Part shown: piece by piece, positions 14,652 through 24,067 of the stretch
How positions within the stretch are numbered: the stretch's first letter is position 1
Layout of the letters: every line of letters starts with the position of its first letter
From: Actinomycetales bacterium
Lineage (GTDB): Bacteria; Actinomycetota; Actinomycetes; Mycobacteriales; Micromonosporaceae
Assembly (NCBI GenBank): GCA_002919305.1
Contig: PKFB01000084.1
Span: forward strand, 1-40,974
Reading direction: 5' to 3'
DNA: 40,974 nt
Notes under the pieces: generated by a model
The model's input: only the letters and a program-made list of their open reading frames with translations
What the model was told of the DNA's origin: nothing
Databases searched by the model: none
Position numbers and translations under genes: made by a program

Positions 14652-15815
14652 TCAGGCGACGGCAGCGGTGGCCGCGGCGGCGACAGCCCGGCCCACAGCC
14701 GGCGCGACCCGAGGATCGAGCGGACTGGGCACGATCGCGTCAGGCCGCAACTCATCGGCCACGATGCCGGCGATCGCGTCGGCCGCCGCGAGTTTCATGG
14801 CGTTGGTGATGCTGGAAGCGCCCGCGTCTAGCGCTCCCCGGAACACCCCCGGAAACGCCAGCACATTGTTGATCTGGTTCGGGAAGTCACTGCGTCCGGT
14901 GGCGACCACGGCCGCGTACCGACGCGCCACCTCCGGGTGGATCTCAGGGTCGGGATTGGCCAAGGCGAACACGATGCCACCCGGCGCCATCCTGGCCACC
15001 GCCTCCTCGGGGACCTTCCCCCCTGAGAGGCCGATGAACACGTCGGCGCCTTGAATGGCGTCGACCACGGTCCCGGTCACCCCCGACCGGTTGGTTTCGG
15101 CGGCCAGCGCGGCTTTAACCTCGTTCAAATCACCGCGGCTGGCGTGGAGCACCCCACGGGAGTCACAGACCACCACGTCCCCCACGCCCGCGGTCAGCAA
15201 CATCCTGGTGACGGCGACCCCGGCGGCTCCCGCACCGCTCACCACGACCCGCAGGTCGGCGAGCTTACGGTCAATCAGGGTCGCGGCGTTCCGCAGCGCC
15301 GCCAACACCACGATGGCGGTCCCGTGCTGATCGTCGTGGAAAACCGGGATCGGCAGCGCGGCATCAAGCCGGCGCTCGATCTCAAAGCAGCGAGGTGCGC
15401 TGATGTCCTCCAGGTTGATGCCTCCAAATGAGGGGGCCAGCCGGATCACGGTCTCGACGATCTCGTCCGGGTCGCGGGTGTCCAGACAGATCGGCACGGC
15501 GTCGACGCCGCCGAACTGTTTGAACAGCACGGCCTTCCCCTCCATCACCGGCATCGCGGCACGCGGCCCGATGTCGCCCAGTCCCAGGACCGCCGTACCG
15601 TCGGTGACCACCGCGACGGTGTTGCCGACCCAGGTGTAGCTGGGCAACAGCGAAGCGTCAGCAGCGATGGCCTTAGACACCTCAGCCACACCAGGGGTGT
15701 ACGCCAAGGACAGATCGTCACGGGTCGTGAGCGGGACGGTCGAGCTGACCTCAAGCTTGCCGCCCCGATGAAGAGTAAAAACTGGTTTATCGGCGTTAAA
15801 TGTGGACACGGGCAC
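14652..15815 (-). CDS. NAD(P)-dependent malic enzyme
   Basis: Oxidative decarboxylation of malate to pyruvate. The 387-residue protein is of the short bacterial type without a phosphotransacetylase domain. LAYTPGVAEVSKAI carries the catalytic Tyr and a conserved Lys, VGNTVAVVTDGTAVLGLG and PVMEGKAVLFKQFGGVDA follow, then NLEDISAPRCFEIE and IPVFHDDQHGTAIVV provide the metal and substrate ligands. The dinucleotide fold begins VVVSGAGAAGVAVTRMLL. GTG 15815 is preceded by a CTGGAG box on the minus strand. Two tandem dyads lie 97-137 bases upstream and probably control it. Confidence 0.95.
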   Translation of the reverse strand: MPVSTFNADKPVFTLHRGGKLEVSSTVPLTTRDDLSLAYTPGVAEVSKAIAADASLLPSYTWVGNTVAVVTDGTAVLGLGDIGPRAAMPVMEGKAVLFKQFGGVDAVPICLDTRDPDEIVETVIRLAPSFGGINLEDISAPRCFEIERRLDAALPIPVFHDDQHGTAIVVLAALRNAATLIDRKLADLRVVVSGAGAAGVAVTRMLLTAGVGDVVVCDSRGVLHASRGDLNEVKAALAAETNRSGVTGTVVDAIQGADVFIGLSGGKVPEEAVARMAPGGIVFALANPDPEIHPEVARRYAAVVATGRSDFPNQINNVLAFPGVFRGALDAGASSITNAMKLAAADAIAGIVADELRPDAIVPSPLDPRVAPAVGRAVAAAATAAVA

Positions 15816-15911
15816 AGAAGACTCCAGGCAGGCGAACGCAGAAGATATGCGGCAGCTATGCGGCGGCGCATCAACGGCGGTCGGCCGGGCGCGGCACGCG
15901 AGACCAGGGGG

Positions 15912-15952
15912 ATTACCCGAGGTGATCAGGTCAGGGGATTACCCCAGGTAAT
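15912..15952 (-). promoter_or_regulatory. Tandem dyad operators upstream of malic enzyme
   Basis: Two related 15-bp dyads lie exactly 26 bases apart. The first is ATTACC-CGA-GGTGAT (15912-15926), with one mismatch between arms. The second is ATTACC-CCA-GGTAAT (15938-15952), with perfect arms. Flanking bases also repeat (GGGG before each). This is how a cooperative dimeric repressor or activator site often looks. They lie between the sodX stop and the malic enzyme start. The regulator is unknown. Confidence 0.6.
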
Positions 15953-15957
15953 GAAGT

Positions 15958-16302
15958 CTAGTCCACATCCTCTCTCTGGGTGGGCGGCCGGTTGGATATC
16001 TGACCGAAGCGGGAGAGCGGCCAGTAACGCCACACCACTCGAGCCGTCACATCGGCCGTCCCGTACCGTCGGGAATCGTCGGTGACGAAGGTGTTATCGC
16101 CGATCACCCACCAGCCGTCCCCTTCGCGACGCACCGCCCTTTTGACCACCAGTAAGTCAGGGCGAGACCGGAAGCGGGCGAGGACCACATCCCCAGGGCG
16201 GATCCGTGCCCCCCGCCGGGCCAGGACGGCGTCGCCGTCACGCAGGGTGGGAGCCATCGACGGGCCTCGAACCAGGACCGTAAACCACGGCCAACGTGTC
16301 AC
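15958..16302 (-). CDS. sodX: Nickel-type superoxide dismutase maturation protease SodX (S26 signal-peptidase family)
   Basis: A 114-residue serine-lysine protease of family S26. The catalytic Ser is in VRGPSMAPTLRDGD, the Lys in LLVVKRAVRR, and the signature GDN-x-DSRRYG follows. The protein is short and lacks an obvious membrane anchor, as in the SodX group that removes the propeptide of NiSOD. The divergent sodN gene begins 95 bases away, which fixes the assignment. GTG 16302 is preceded by AGGAG with 7 bases of spacing. Confidence 0.9.
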   Translation of the reverse strand: MTRWPWFTVLVRGPSMAPTLRDGDAVLARRGARIRPGDVVLARFRSRPDLLVVKRAVRREGDGWWVIGDNTFVTDDSRRYGTADVTARVVWRYWPLSRFGQISNRPPTQREDVD

Positions 16303-16397
16303 TGACCACTCCTGTGATGCAGAAAGCGGGGATAGGCGTAATGTGAGGCTCGAGGATCATCGCACCGACGCACATCCTTAAATAGCTGGAGGATCTG

Positions 16398-16802
16398 ATG
16401 CGACTGCCGCGTCTCCTCGCTCCGCGTACCGTGGCTAGCGCCCACTGTGACCTGCCGTGCGGCGTCTACGACCCGGCCCAGGCCCGGATCGAGGCTGAGT
16501 CCATCAAGGCGATCTGCGAGAAGTACCAGCAGAACACCGACCCTGAGTTCCGGACCCGGGCGCTGATCATCAAGGAGCAGCGGTCCGAGCTGGTCAAGCA
16601 CCACCTGTGGGTGCTGTGGACCGACTACTTCAAGCCGCACCACTTCGAGAAGTACCCGAACCTGCACCAGCTGTTCAACGAGGCGACCAAGCTCGCCGGC
16701 GCCACCGGCACCAAGGGATCGGCCGACCCGGCGGTCGCTGAGCAGCTGCTGGCGAAGATCGAGGAGATCTCCAAGATCTTCTGGGAGACCAAGCAGGGCT
16801 GA
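16398..16802 (+). CDS. sodN: Nickel superoxide dismutase SodN
   Basis: Converts superoxide to oxygen and hydrogen peroxide using nickel. The 134-residue precursor has a 15-residue propeptide ending TVASA, followed by the nickel hook HCDLPCGVYDP. After cleavage His1, Cys2 and Cys6 ligate nickel. The four-helix body (ARIEAESIKAICEKYQQN through ISKIFWETKQG) matches NiSOD throughout. ATG 16398 is preceded by GGAGGA. Expression of NiSOD is nickel-dependent in Streptomyces; no clear Nur box (TTGCAA-N5-TTGCAA) was found here. The gene ends in a perfect hairpin. Confidence 0.97.
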   Translation: MRLPRLLAPRTVASAHCDLPCGVYDPAQARIEAESIKAICEKYQQNTDPEFRTRALIIKEQRSELVKHHLWVLWTDYFKPHHFEKYPNLHQLFNEATKLAGATGTKGSADPAVAEQLLAKIEEISKIFWETKQG

Positions 16803-16817
16803 TTCGCCTCCACACTC

Positions 16818-16846
16818 GGCCCCACCGGTGATGAGCCGGTGGGGCC
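16818..16846 (+). terminator. Terminator hairpin after sodN
   Basis: GGCCCCACCGG (16818-16828) and its complement (16836-16846) form a perfect 11-bp stem with a 7-base loop, 16 bases after the stop. There is no T tract. Confidence 0.7.
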
Positions 16847-17075
16847 GCGGTGTACCGGGGCGACGAAAACCGACTTCCTCGACCAGCTGGTGAGCGTCGG
16901 TGACAAGGCGGTCTGACGGGGTACTGAATCCGGTGGCGCTTCGGCCGGGCGCGGTCCAGGGTTCTGAATAATGCACAGTGTCATCGCGCGCCATCACCGA
17001 TTTGACCCATAAACGGTTAAAGCCTGTGGGCGCGACCGCGCTTGAACGCTTAGGGTTCTGGCAGGGGAGGACCAG

Positions 17076-17489
17076 GTGGCCCAGGCGCTACGAACTGTTC
17101 CAGTGGCATCCGATGAGGACGTCGTCGTTCTCACCGTGCCCGCTGAAGGCGCTTACCTATCCGTGCTGCGGACCGCGACCGCTGGGTTGGCGGCACGGCT
17201 TCATTTCACATTGGACGAGATCGAGGATCTGAGGATCGCGGTCGACGAGGCGTGCGCCATGTTGCTCGCCGGGACACCGAGCGGTACGGAGCTCACCTGC
17301 CGGTTCGCGGTCGCTGAGGATTCCCTATCGGTGGCGGTGAGCGTGCCAGGAGGAGGCTCACCGAGGCTGCCCAGTACTCAAACCTTCGCATGGAAGGTCC
17401 TGACGGCGTTGGCAGGGGAAGTGCGGGCGCATACCGAAGGGGGCCGCGCCACGATTGAGTTGACCAAACGACGGGACAGCATGCCGTAA
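17076..17489 (+). CDS. RsbW-like anti-sigma/ATP-binding protein, orphan
   Basis: A 137-residue protein resembling the anti-sigma regulatory factors (HATPase_c_2, RsbW/UsfX type) of actinomycetes. VPAEGAYLSVLRTATAGLAARL, then LDEIEDLRIAVDEACAMLL (N-box region) and the C-terminal TFAWKVLTALAGEVR and GGRATIELTKRR follow family order. The usual N-box Asn and the DxGxG box are not evident, so ATP binding is uncertain. No sigma-F-type gene or anti-anti-sigma gene is adjacent. GTG 17076 is preceded by GGGGAGG with 5 bases of spacing. Confidence 0.75.
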   Translation: MAQALRTVPVASDEDVVVLTVPAEGAYLSVLRTATAGLAARLHFTLDEIEDLRIAVDEACAMLLAGTPSGTELTCRFAVAEDSLSVAVSVPGGGSPRLPSTQTFAWKVLTALAGEVRAHTEGGRATIELTKRRDSMP

Positions 17490-17626
17490 AACGCCCACCG
17501 GGACCTCCTGGGGCGCGGGCGTACCGCGGCCACACACCGCCTTGGAAAGCGGCCTGAGCGAGCCGAGAGGGAGACGCTGTCCGGGCCCTAGAGAACGGGC
17601 CTCAGAATGGGCCCCAGAAACGGGAA

Positions 17627-17649
17627 ACGCCCCGTCAGCGGCGGGGCGT
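17627..17649 (-). terminator. Terminator of the DUF6104 gene
   Basis: ACGCCCCG (17627-17634) and CGGGGCGT (17642-17649) form an 8-bp stem with a 7-base loop. On the minus strand the stem is followed by TTTCCCGTTT, giving a weak T-rich tail, 30 bases after the DUF6104 stop. Confidence 0.65.
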
Positions 17650-17678
17650 ACCCGGGGTGTCCGTGGATCGTTGCGGGC

Positions 17679-17858
17679 TCACTCCTCATCCTCGTCGTCC
17701 AACCGAGCGAGCCAGGTGGCGAGCCGGTCGATCGGGGTTTCGAACTCGGGGTTCAGATCCACGAAATCCCGCAACCGGTCAGCCAACCAGGACAGCGTCA
17801 CGGTTTCCTCGCCGCGCCGTTCCTCCAGCTCCTCGATACCCCGGTCGGTGAAATACAT
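17679..17858 (-). CDS. DUF6104 family small acidic protein
   Basis: A 59-residue acidic protein starting MYFTDRGIEELEERRGEE and ending LATWLARLDDEDEE, the pattern of the actinobacterial DUF6104 family. Its function is unknown. ATG 17858 has GGGAGA just upstream on the minus strand; longer frames to 17981 would run into the kgd terminator and are rejected. It lies 180 bases after kgd with a terminator between, so it probably has its own promoter. Confidence 0.85.
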   Translation of the reverse strand: MYFTDRGIEELEERRGEETVTLSWLADRLRDFVDLNPEFETPIDRLATWLARLDDEDEE

Positions 17859-17980
17859 GATTCTCCCAGAACGATCGGTCGATGACGTGCGTGGGAAGCG
17901 GTGCCGTTCGGTTCGGTCCTGCCGCCCTGATCCAATCCTGCGTGACCCGTTACGCCGCTTTGACAGGGCCTCCACAGACA

Positions 17981-18015
17981 CCGGGCGGGCTGGTCGTATT
18001 GACCAGCCCGCCCGG
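17981..18015 (-). terminator. Terminator after kgd
   Basis: CCGGGCGGGCTGGTC (17981-17995) and its exact complement (18001-18015) form a 15-bp stem with a 5-base loop, 23 bases after the kgd stop. No T tract is present. Confidence 0.7.
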
Positions 18016-18037
18016 AAGACAGGTCAGGACAGAACCC

Positions 18038-21000
18038 TCACCGGGTACGCGGGAACGCAGCCTCGATGAGCTCTTCCTGCTCCAGCTCGTGCATCTTGGT
18101 TGAGCCGGTGGCGGGAGCCGCCGCGGCCGGCCGGGACAGCCGCCGCAGCCGCACACCGTCCAGGTGCTCGACCAGGTTGAGCGCGATGTAGGACCAGGCA
18201 CCCTGGTTGGCCGGTTCTTCCTGCACCCACACGATCTCTTCGGCGTTGCGGTACGCCGACAGCGCCGCCTTGAGTTCCTCGACCGGGAGCGGGTACAGCT
18301 GCTCCAGCCGCAGGATCGCGGTGTCGGTGGCGCCGCGCTCCGCGCGCGTGGTGTACAGCTCATAGAAGATCTTGCCGCTGCACAGCATCACGCGCGTGAC
18401 CGCGCCCGGATCCAGCGGCTGCCCGTTCACACCAGGGTCGCCCAGGACCGGCATGAACGTACCGGTGGTGAAGTCCTCGATGTTTGACACCACCAGCCGG
18501 TGCCGCAGCAGCGACTTCGGGGTGAACACCACCAGCGGCTTCTTCTTCGGCGACAACGCCTGCCGCCGCAGCAGGTGGAAGTAGTTGGCCGGGGTGCTGG
18601 GTATCGCCACCCGCATGTTGTCCTCAGCGCACAGCTGCAGGTACCGCTCCGGACGTCCGGAGGTGTGGTCCGGTCCCTGACCCTCATGGCCGTGCGGCAG
18701 CAGCAGGGTGAGGCTGGACTTCTGCCCCCACTTGACCTCGCCCGACGAGACGAACTCGTCCACGATCGACTGAGCGCCGTTGGCGAAGTCACCGAACTGG
18801 GCCTCCCAGGCCACCAGCGCGTCGGGGTTCTCCACCGAATAGCCGTACTCGAACCCCATCGCCGCGAACTCGCTCAGCAGCGAGTCGTACACCCAGAACC
18901 GCGCCTGGTTCTCAGACAGGTGACTCAGCGGCGTGTACTCCTCGCCGGTGTTGCTGTCCACGATGACCGCGTGGCGCTGCACGAAGGTGCCGCGCCGGGA
19001 GTCCTGACCGGCCAGGCGAACCGGCACGCCCTGCAGCAGCAGGGAGCCGAACGCGATGAGCTCGGCGAAGGCCCAGTCGATAGAGCCTTCCGCCGCCATC
19101 TTGGCCCGCCGCTCCAGCAGCTTGGCGACCCTGGGGTGAGGGGTGAAGCCCTCGGGCAGGGCCACGTGGGCCTCTCCGATCCGGCGGATCGTGGCGGCGT
19201 CTATAGCGGTGTGGACCACCGGCTCCGGCTCCGGCTCCTGGACGCGTACCGGCCGCCGGGGAGTCGAGACGGATTCCTTGGTCTCCCGGAACACCTTTTC
19301 CAGCTGGGCCGAGTAGTCGCGCAGCGCCTCCTCGGCCTCCTCGAAGGTGATGTCGCCTCGACTGATCAGGGCCTCGGTGTACAGCTTCCGGACCGACCGC
19401 TTGTTGTCGATGATCTTGTACATCAGCGGCTGGGTCATCGCCGGGTCGTCACCCTCGTTGTGACCACGCCGCCGGTAGCACACCATGTCGATCACGACGT
19501 CCTTGTTGAACGCCTGACGGTACTCAAACGCCAGGCGCGCCACCCGGACGCAGGCCTCAGGGTCATCGCCGTTGACATGGAAGATCGGCGCCTGGATCAT
19601 CCGGGCCACGTCGGTGCAGTAGAGCGTGGAGCGCGAGTAGTCCGGCGCAGTGGTGAAGCCGACCTGGTTGTTGACGATCACGTGCACCGTGCCGCCGGTG
19701 CGGTAGCCGCGGAGCTGTGACAGGTTGAGGGTCTCAGCCACCACTCCCTGCCCCGCGAACGCCGCGTCCCCGTGCACCAGGACCGGCAGAACGGTGTAGC
19801 CCTCCAGCTTCAGGTCGATGCGGTCCTGCTTGGCCCGCACGATCCCTTCCAGGACCGGGTCGACCGCCTCCAGGTGGCTGGGGTTGGCGACCACCGACAC
19901 CGTGGTGGAGTGCTCCCCGTCGGGAGTGGTGAACTTGCCGGTGGTGCCCAGGTGGTACTTGACGTCCCCGGAGCCGTGGGCGGACTTCGGGTCCATGCTG
20001 CCTTCGAACTCTTCGAAGATCTTGCTGTAGGGCTTGCCGACGATGTTGGCCAGGACGTTGAGCCGGCCGCGGTGCGCCATCCCGATGACGACCTCGTCCA
20101 TGTTCGCCCGCGCCGCGGACTGCAGGATCTCATCCAGCAGCGGGATCAGGCTCTCGCCGCCCTCCAGCGAGAACCGCTTTTGCCCCACGTACTTGGTCTG
20201 CAGGAAGGTCTCGAACGCCTCGGCCACATTGAGCCGGTTGAGGATGTGCTTCTGCTGGGCGGTGTCGAGCTTGATGTACTTACGCTCCACCCGCTCCGCG
20301 ATCCAGCGCCGCTCCTCCGGGTCCTGGATGTGCATGTACTCCACACCGACCCGTCGGCAGTAGGCGTCCCGGAGCACACCCAGGATCTCCCGCAGCTTCA
20401 TCTTCTGCTGGCCGGCGAAGCCGCCCACCGGGAACGTCCGGTCCAGGTCCCACAGGGTGAGGCCGTGTTCGAGGATGTCCAGGTCAGGGTGGCGCCGGAT
20501 CTCAAACTCCAGCGGATCAGTGTCGGCCATCAGGTGGCCGCGTACCCGGTAGGAGTGGATCAGCTCCAGCACCCGGGCGTCCTTGGAGATCTGCCCCTCG
20601 GAGGTGTGGGCCACGTCCCGCACCCAGCGCACCGGTTCGTAGGGGATGCGCAGCGCGGTGAATATCTCGTCGTAGAAACCGTCCTCACCGAGCAGCAGCT
20701 GCTGCACCCGGCGCAGGAACTCCCCGGACTGCGCGCCTTGAATGATCCGGTGGTCGTAGGTTGAGGTGAGCGTCAGAATCCGGGAGACGGCCAGGTCGGC
20801 CAGGCTCTCATCCGACATCCCGGCGTACTCCGCCGGGTACTCCATGGCACCGACGCCGATGATGGTGCCCTGCCCCTGCATCAGCCGCGGTACAGAGTGG
20901 ACGGTGCCGATGGTGCCCGGGTTGGTCAGAGTGATGGTGGCTCCGGCGTGGTCGGCCAGCGTCAGCTCATTGCGACGGGCGCGACGCACCAGCTCCTCGT

Positions 21001-21865
21001 AGGCCTGCCAGAACTGGCGGAAGTCCATGGTCTCGGCGGCCTTGATGCTGGGCACCACCAGGGTCCGGGTGCCGTCGTTCTTCTTCAGGTCGATGGCCAG
21101 ACCGAGGTTGACGTGCTCCGGCATGACTAGAGCCGGCTTTCCGTCCACCACCCGGAACGAGTAGTTCATCTCCGGGAAGTCGACCAGCGCCTTCACCACC
21201 GCGTACCCGATCAGGTGGGTGAAGCTGACCTTGCCACCGCGGCCTCGGGCCAGGTGGTTGTTGATCACGATGCGGTTGTCGACGAGCAGCTTCGCCGGGA
21301 TGGCGCGCACACTGGTGGCCGTCGGAATGGACAGCGAGGCGTCCATGTTGGCGACGATGCGGGCGTTGACGCCACGCAGCGGCACGATCTGCTCGCCCTG
21401 GGCGCCGTCCTGGGACGGGGCGGAGGGTGAAGCTGGAGTGGGCGCGGCCGCAGGAGGCGCCGCCTTCGGGCGCCCGGGAGGCGCGGCGGTCGCCTGCTTC
21501 GGGGCGCTGGCGATAGGAGCCGACGTGCCCTTACTGGACGCCGGACTCGTTCCATCGGGCGTCGATGGGGAGACTCGCTGTGTCGCGTCAGGCTGCTTCC
21601 GAGCCAGCGGAGTGGTCCCCTGGACGGCAGCGGGTGCCGCGGCGACGGAGGGCGCCTGCCCATCCGTTACGACCGCCCTGCCTTCACCAGCCCCGGAGCG
21701 ATAGTCCGCAAAGAAGTCATGCCAGGCGGAGTCCACGCTCGACGGATCGGACAGGTACCGCTGGTACATATCCTCGACGATCCACTCGTTAGGGCCGAAG
21801 CCCGTCTGCGGGTGGCTTTCGGAGCTGCCTGCCGGAGTGCTTCCTGAATTCGTCTGGGTCGACAC
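18038..21865 (-). CDS. kgd: Multifunctional 2-oxoglutarate decarboxylase/dehydrogenase E1-E2 (Kgd/SucA)
   Basis: A thiamine-diphosphate enzyme of 1275 residues that decarboxylates 2-oxoglutarate in the TCA cycle and also carries an acyltransferase domain. An N-terminal segment ([15 protein letters not shown]) is followed by a Pro/Ala-rich linker (about 60-155), an E2 catalytic domain (about 157-385, with [13 protein letters not shown]), and the E1 domains with [40 protein letters not shown] and VNNQVGFTT. This architecture is specific to Actinobacteria (Rv1248c type). Homologues start just before the NEW(L/I)V segment, so GTG 21865 is chosen, with GGAAGAGG about 11 bases upstream; TTG 21913 and a GTG near 21886 are alternatives. 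Confidence 0.95.
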   Translation of the reverse strand: MSTQTNSGSTPAGSSESHPQTGFGPNEWIVEDMYQRYLSDPSSVDSAWHDFFADYRSGAGEGRAVVTDGQAPSVAAAPAAVQGTTPLARKQPDATQRVSPSTPDGTSPASSKGTSAPIASAPKQATAAPPGRPKAAPPAAAPTPASPSAPSQDGAQGEQIVPLRGVNARIVANMDASLSIPTATSVRAIPAKLLVDNRIVINNHLARGRGGKVSFTHLIGYAVVKALVDFPEMNYSFRVVDGKPALVMPEHVNLGLAIDLKKNDGTRTLVVPSIKAAETMDFRQFWQAYEELVRRARRNELTLADHAGATITLTNPGTIGTVHSVPRLMQGQGTIIGVGAMEYPAEYAGMSDESLADLAVSRILTLTSTYDHRIIQGAQSGEFLRRVQQLLLGEDGFYDEIFTALRIPYEPVRWVRDVAHTSEGQISKDARVLELIHSYRVRGHLMADTDPLEFEIRRHPDLDILEHGLTLWDLDRTFPVGGFAGQQKMKLREILGVLRDAYCRRVGVEYMHIQDPEERRWIAERVERKYIKLDTAQQKHILNRLNVAEAFETFLQTKYVGQKRFSLEGGESLIPLLDEILQSAARANMDEVVIGMAHRGRLNVLANIVGKPYSKIFEEFEGSMDPKSAHGSGDVKYHLGTTGKFTTPDGEHSTTVSVVANPSHLEAVDPVLEGIVRAKQDRIDLKLEGYTVLPVLVHGDAAFAGQGVVAETLNLSQLRGYRTGGTVHVIVNNQVGFTTAPDYSRSTLYCTDVARMIQAPIFHVNGDDPEACVRVARLAFEYRQAFNKDVVIDMVCYRRRGHNEGDDPAMTQPLMYKIIDNKRSVRKLYTEALISRGDITFEEAEEALRDYSAQLEKVFRETKESVSTPRRPVRVQEPEPEPVVHTAIDAATIRRIGEAHVALPEGFTPHPRVAKLLERRAKMAAEGSIDWAFAELIAFGSLLLQGVPVRLAGQDSRRGTFVQRHAVIVDSNTGEEYTPLSHLSENQARFWVYDSLLSEFAAMGFEYGYSVENPDALVAWEAQFGDFANGAQSIVDEFVSSGEVKWGQKSSLTLLLPHGHEGQGPDHTSGRPERYLQLCAEDNMRVAIPSTPANYFHLLRRQALSPKKKPLVVFTPKSLLRHRLVVSNIEDFTTGTFMPVLGDPGVNGQPLDPGAVTRVMLCSGKIFYELYTTRAERGATDTAILRLEQLYPLPVEELKAALSAYRNAEEIVWVQEEPANQGAWSYIALNLVEHLDGVRLRRLSRPAAAAPATGSTKMHELEQEELIEAAFPRTR

Positions 21866-22239
21866 GGCCGTGATCGCCTCTTCCACCGGAGGTCGTGGTG
21901 TAGTCAGCTCCAAGGCTACGCGTGTCGCTGTGATTCAACGTAGTCAGTGCGCCCGCCCGTAGCTCACATAGTGGGAGGGTGGCCAGGGTCACACTCCGTT
22001 ACAGTTGCTGGTAGTGGCGCCGCGGTCTCGATCAGTGACCGCGCTGGGCTGGTTTGGTGACCTGGTAAGACGGTCCTGCGGCCCAAGACCGGTTCCCTTC
22101 CCACATGGTGGCACAGTGTGGATGAGCGTCATGTGGGACAGGAATCCCAATAAATGAGAGGCCCAGGTAACAGGTACATGAAGCCGAGATGGTCGACGCG
22201 GGGATCCTGGCCCGGGATATCCGAACCGGGAGGCGGCTT
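21866..22239. other. Intergenic region between kgd and the flavoprotein gene
   Basis: It should hold the kgd promoter, but no convincing -35/-10 pair stands out on the minus strand. Open frames here are Arg/Pro/Ser-rich and show no domain. No strong terminator for the flavoprotein gene was seen. Confidence 0.35.
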
Positions 22240-23793
22240 TCAGGCCAGATCCGTGAGGATCACCTGGGCGGCGTTGTGACCGGCGGCGCCGATCACGGAG
22301 CCCGCCGGATGACAACCGGCGGCACCCGCGTACACCCCCGGGATGCCGAGCCGGTAGGGCAACCGGTCGGTGAAGGAGAACGCGTTATCGACGTGGAAGA
22401 TGTTGCCGCCCGTGATCCCAAAATGGCGTTCGATGTCCGGTGGCGCCAGCGCCTGCACGTCAACCACCAGGGACGACAGGCCCGGCGTGAACTGTTCCAC
22501 GAACGACAGCAGCCGGTCCACGTACCCTGCCTTCTCCACCTCCCACGACGAACCAGCCGGTTGAGCAGGCACCCCCTGCACAAAAAGGGCCGAGGAATGC
22601 CGCCCCTGGTCATCGGACAATGAAGGATCCAAGGTCGAGTGCAGGTACCACTCCACGGGTGGCAGCGGCTCCAGACGTCCCTGCGACGCCGCGTCGAAGG
22701 CCTCGCGCAACGCGGTGAGGACACTGCCGTCGGCGGCTGGGGGCGGCAACAGATGCACGGTCGTGGAGTGCTGCCCCATCGGTGTAGGCAGTGCGGTAAA
22801 CCGCGGCAGATCGGACAGCGCCAGGTTGACCTTCATGGTCTGGCCGACCGAACGGCGCGCGTACTCAGCGATCCGGTCACGCAACGCGGTCGGACAGTCC
22901 GACCCCAGCAGGTCCGGCAGGCGATAGGGGTCCGTCGCGACCAGCACGACCTTCGCCGTCAGCTGTTCCCCCTGGGCGGTCACCACACCCGAGGCGGCAC
23001 CCTGATCAAGGACGATCCTGTCGACGAGTACGCCGGTGCGGATCGTCGCGCCCGCCGCGGTGGCCCGCTCGGCCAACCGTTGGGTCACGGTGCCCATGCC
23101 ACCGCGTACCACCATCCAGGTACCGCCCGCGCCGGGAAGGCGGCACATGTTGTGCACCAGGAGGTTGTGGCCGCTGCCCGGGGTCCACGGTGAGCCGGTC
23201 AGACCGGGCATGCCATCGGTGACCGCGTACATCGCCATCACCAGTTCGCTGGCGAACCCGAAGCGAGACAGGTAGGCCATGGCGGAGCCGCGGACCAAGG
23301 AGACGAACGTGTCCCGCAATGCGGGGCGGATGTAGCGTTCGGCGGTTTCCTCGACCGGCAACGGCTCAGTGAGCCAGGCCGGTGCCAGATCCTCGGCGAG
23401 CGCGGCCAGTTCCGCGCCCAACGCCTGCGCGGCCCGGGCATCCTGGGCGGTAAAGAACTGCTCGAATTGCGCGGCGTTGGACTCCTGATTCGACCCCAGC
23501 AGCAGGTAGCGCCCATCGAGGGTCGGCAGGAAATAGTGCGGATCGCGTCGCAGCAGTGGGAGGTCAAGGTTGAGCGTGGCCAGCAGCTCCGGAGGCATCA
23601 ACCCCAGCAGATAAGCGCCGGTGGAGGCGCGAAGGCGGGGAGCCCGGGGGAACGGGGTCTCGGTTCGGCACGCGCCGCCCACCACGTCGGCACGCTCCAG
23701 GACATGGACGGACAAGCCGGCCTGAGCGAGCACAGTGGCGGCGACCAGTCCGTTATGACCAGCGCCGATCACGATGACGTCATAGCCACGCAC
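22240..23793 (-). CDS. Phytoene desaturase-like NAD(P)/FAD-dependent oxidoreductase
   Basis: A 517-residue flavoprotein of the CrtI/PYROXD2-like amine-oxidase superfamily. The FAD-binding dinucleotide fold is at the N-terminus: YDVIVIGAGHNGLVAATVLA, followed by SVHVLERADVVGGACRTE. The C-terminal FAD motif is IPGVYAGAAGCHPAGSV followed by IGAAGHNAAQVIL. VVRGGMGTVTQRLAERATA is also typical. No crtB, crtE or other carotenoid genes are nearby, so a carotenoid role is not supported. The start is GTG 23793 without a ribosome binding site; a TAATAC hexamer lies about 6 bases upstream, so the mRNA may be leaderless. Confidence 0.88.
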   Translation of the reverse strand: MRGYDVIVIGAGHNGLVAATVLAQAGLSVHVLERADVVGGACRTETPFPRAPRLRASTGAYLLGLMPPELLATLNLDLPLLRRDPHYFLPTLDGRYLLLGSNQESNAAQFEQFFTAQDARAAQALGAELAALAEDLAPAWLTEPLPVEETAERYIRPALRDTFVSLVRGSAMAYLSRFGFASELVMAMYAVTDGMPGLTGSPWTPGSGHNLLVHNMCRLPGAGGTWMVVRGGMGTVTQRLAERATAAGATIRTGVLVDRIVLDQGAASGVVTAQGEQLTAKVVLVATDPYRLPDLLGSDCPTALRDRIAEYARRSVGQTMKVNLALSDLPRFTALPTPMGQHSTTVHLLPPPAADGSVLTALREAFDAASQGRLEPLPPVEWYLHSTLDPSLSDDQGRHSSALFVQGVPAQPAGSSWEVEKAGYVDRLLSFVEQFTPGLSSLVVDVQALAPPDIERHFGITGGNIFHVDNAFSFTDRLPYRLGIPGVYAGAAGCHPAGSVIGAAGHNAAQVILTDLA

Positions 23794-23929
23794 GTTGAGT
23801 ATTATTCAGAAACTTTTGAGTCGGCGTTGTGTGAAACGAACACCAAAACCGGCCGGATCAACGGCGCTAATGGCGCCTTTAGAGGCCTTACCCAGCCACT
23901 GATAGGGATACCGAAAGCCTGAAATCCGA

Positions 23930-23947
23930 ACGATTACCGCTAATCGT
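23930..23947. promoter_or_regulatory. Perfect dyad ACGATTA-N4-TAATCGT
   Basis: Two perfect 7-bp arms (23930-23936 and 23941-23947) flank CCGC. It lies in the 274-base gap between the divergent flavoprotein (-) and YfhO-like (+) genes, well placed for an operator shared by both. The binding protein is unknown. Confidence 0.45.
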
Positions 23948-24067
23948 CACGCCTTAATGAAGTCGGTTCGGGACAGTCGGTGACAGCCAGGGATGAACGG
24001 GTCGGCCGCGGGTGGGCCGTCCTGACAGTCCGCTAGTCTTCGGGCTTGTGTCTGAGGGAGGGCAGAG

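Noticed and set aside
16303-16397. Nur (nickel regulator) box between sodX and sodN
   Set aside because: No TTGCAA-N5-TTGCAA-like dyad could be seen.
16839-16919. Short frame after sodN ending DFLDQLVSVGDKAV
   Set aside because: It looks protein-like, but its only start lies inside the sodN terminator and no family is recognised; at most a gene relic.
18500-19720. Long plus-strand open frame opposite kgd (and another at 19772-20764)
   Set aside because: Kgd is unmistakable on the minus strand; these are composition-driven shadows.
22240-23793. Carotenoid biosynthesis cluster
   Set aside because: Only a single CrtI-like flavoprotein; no phytoene synthase, GGPP synthase or cyclase nearby.
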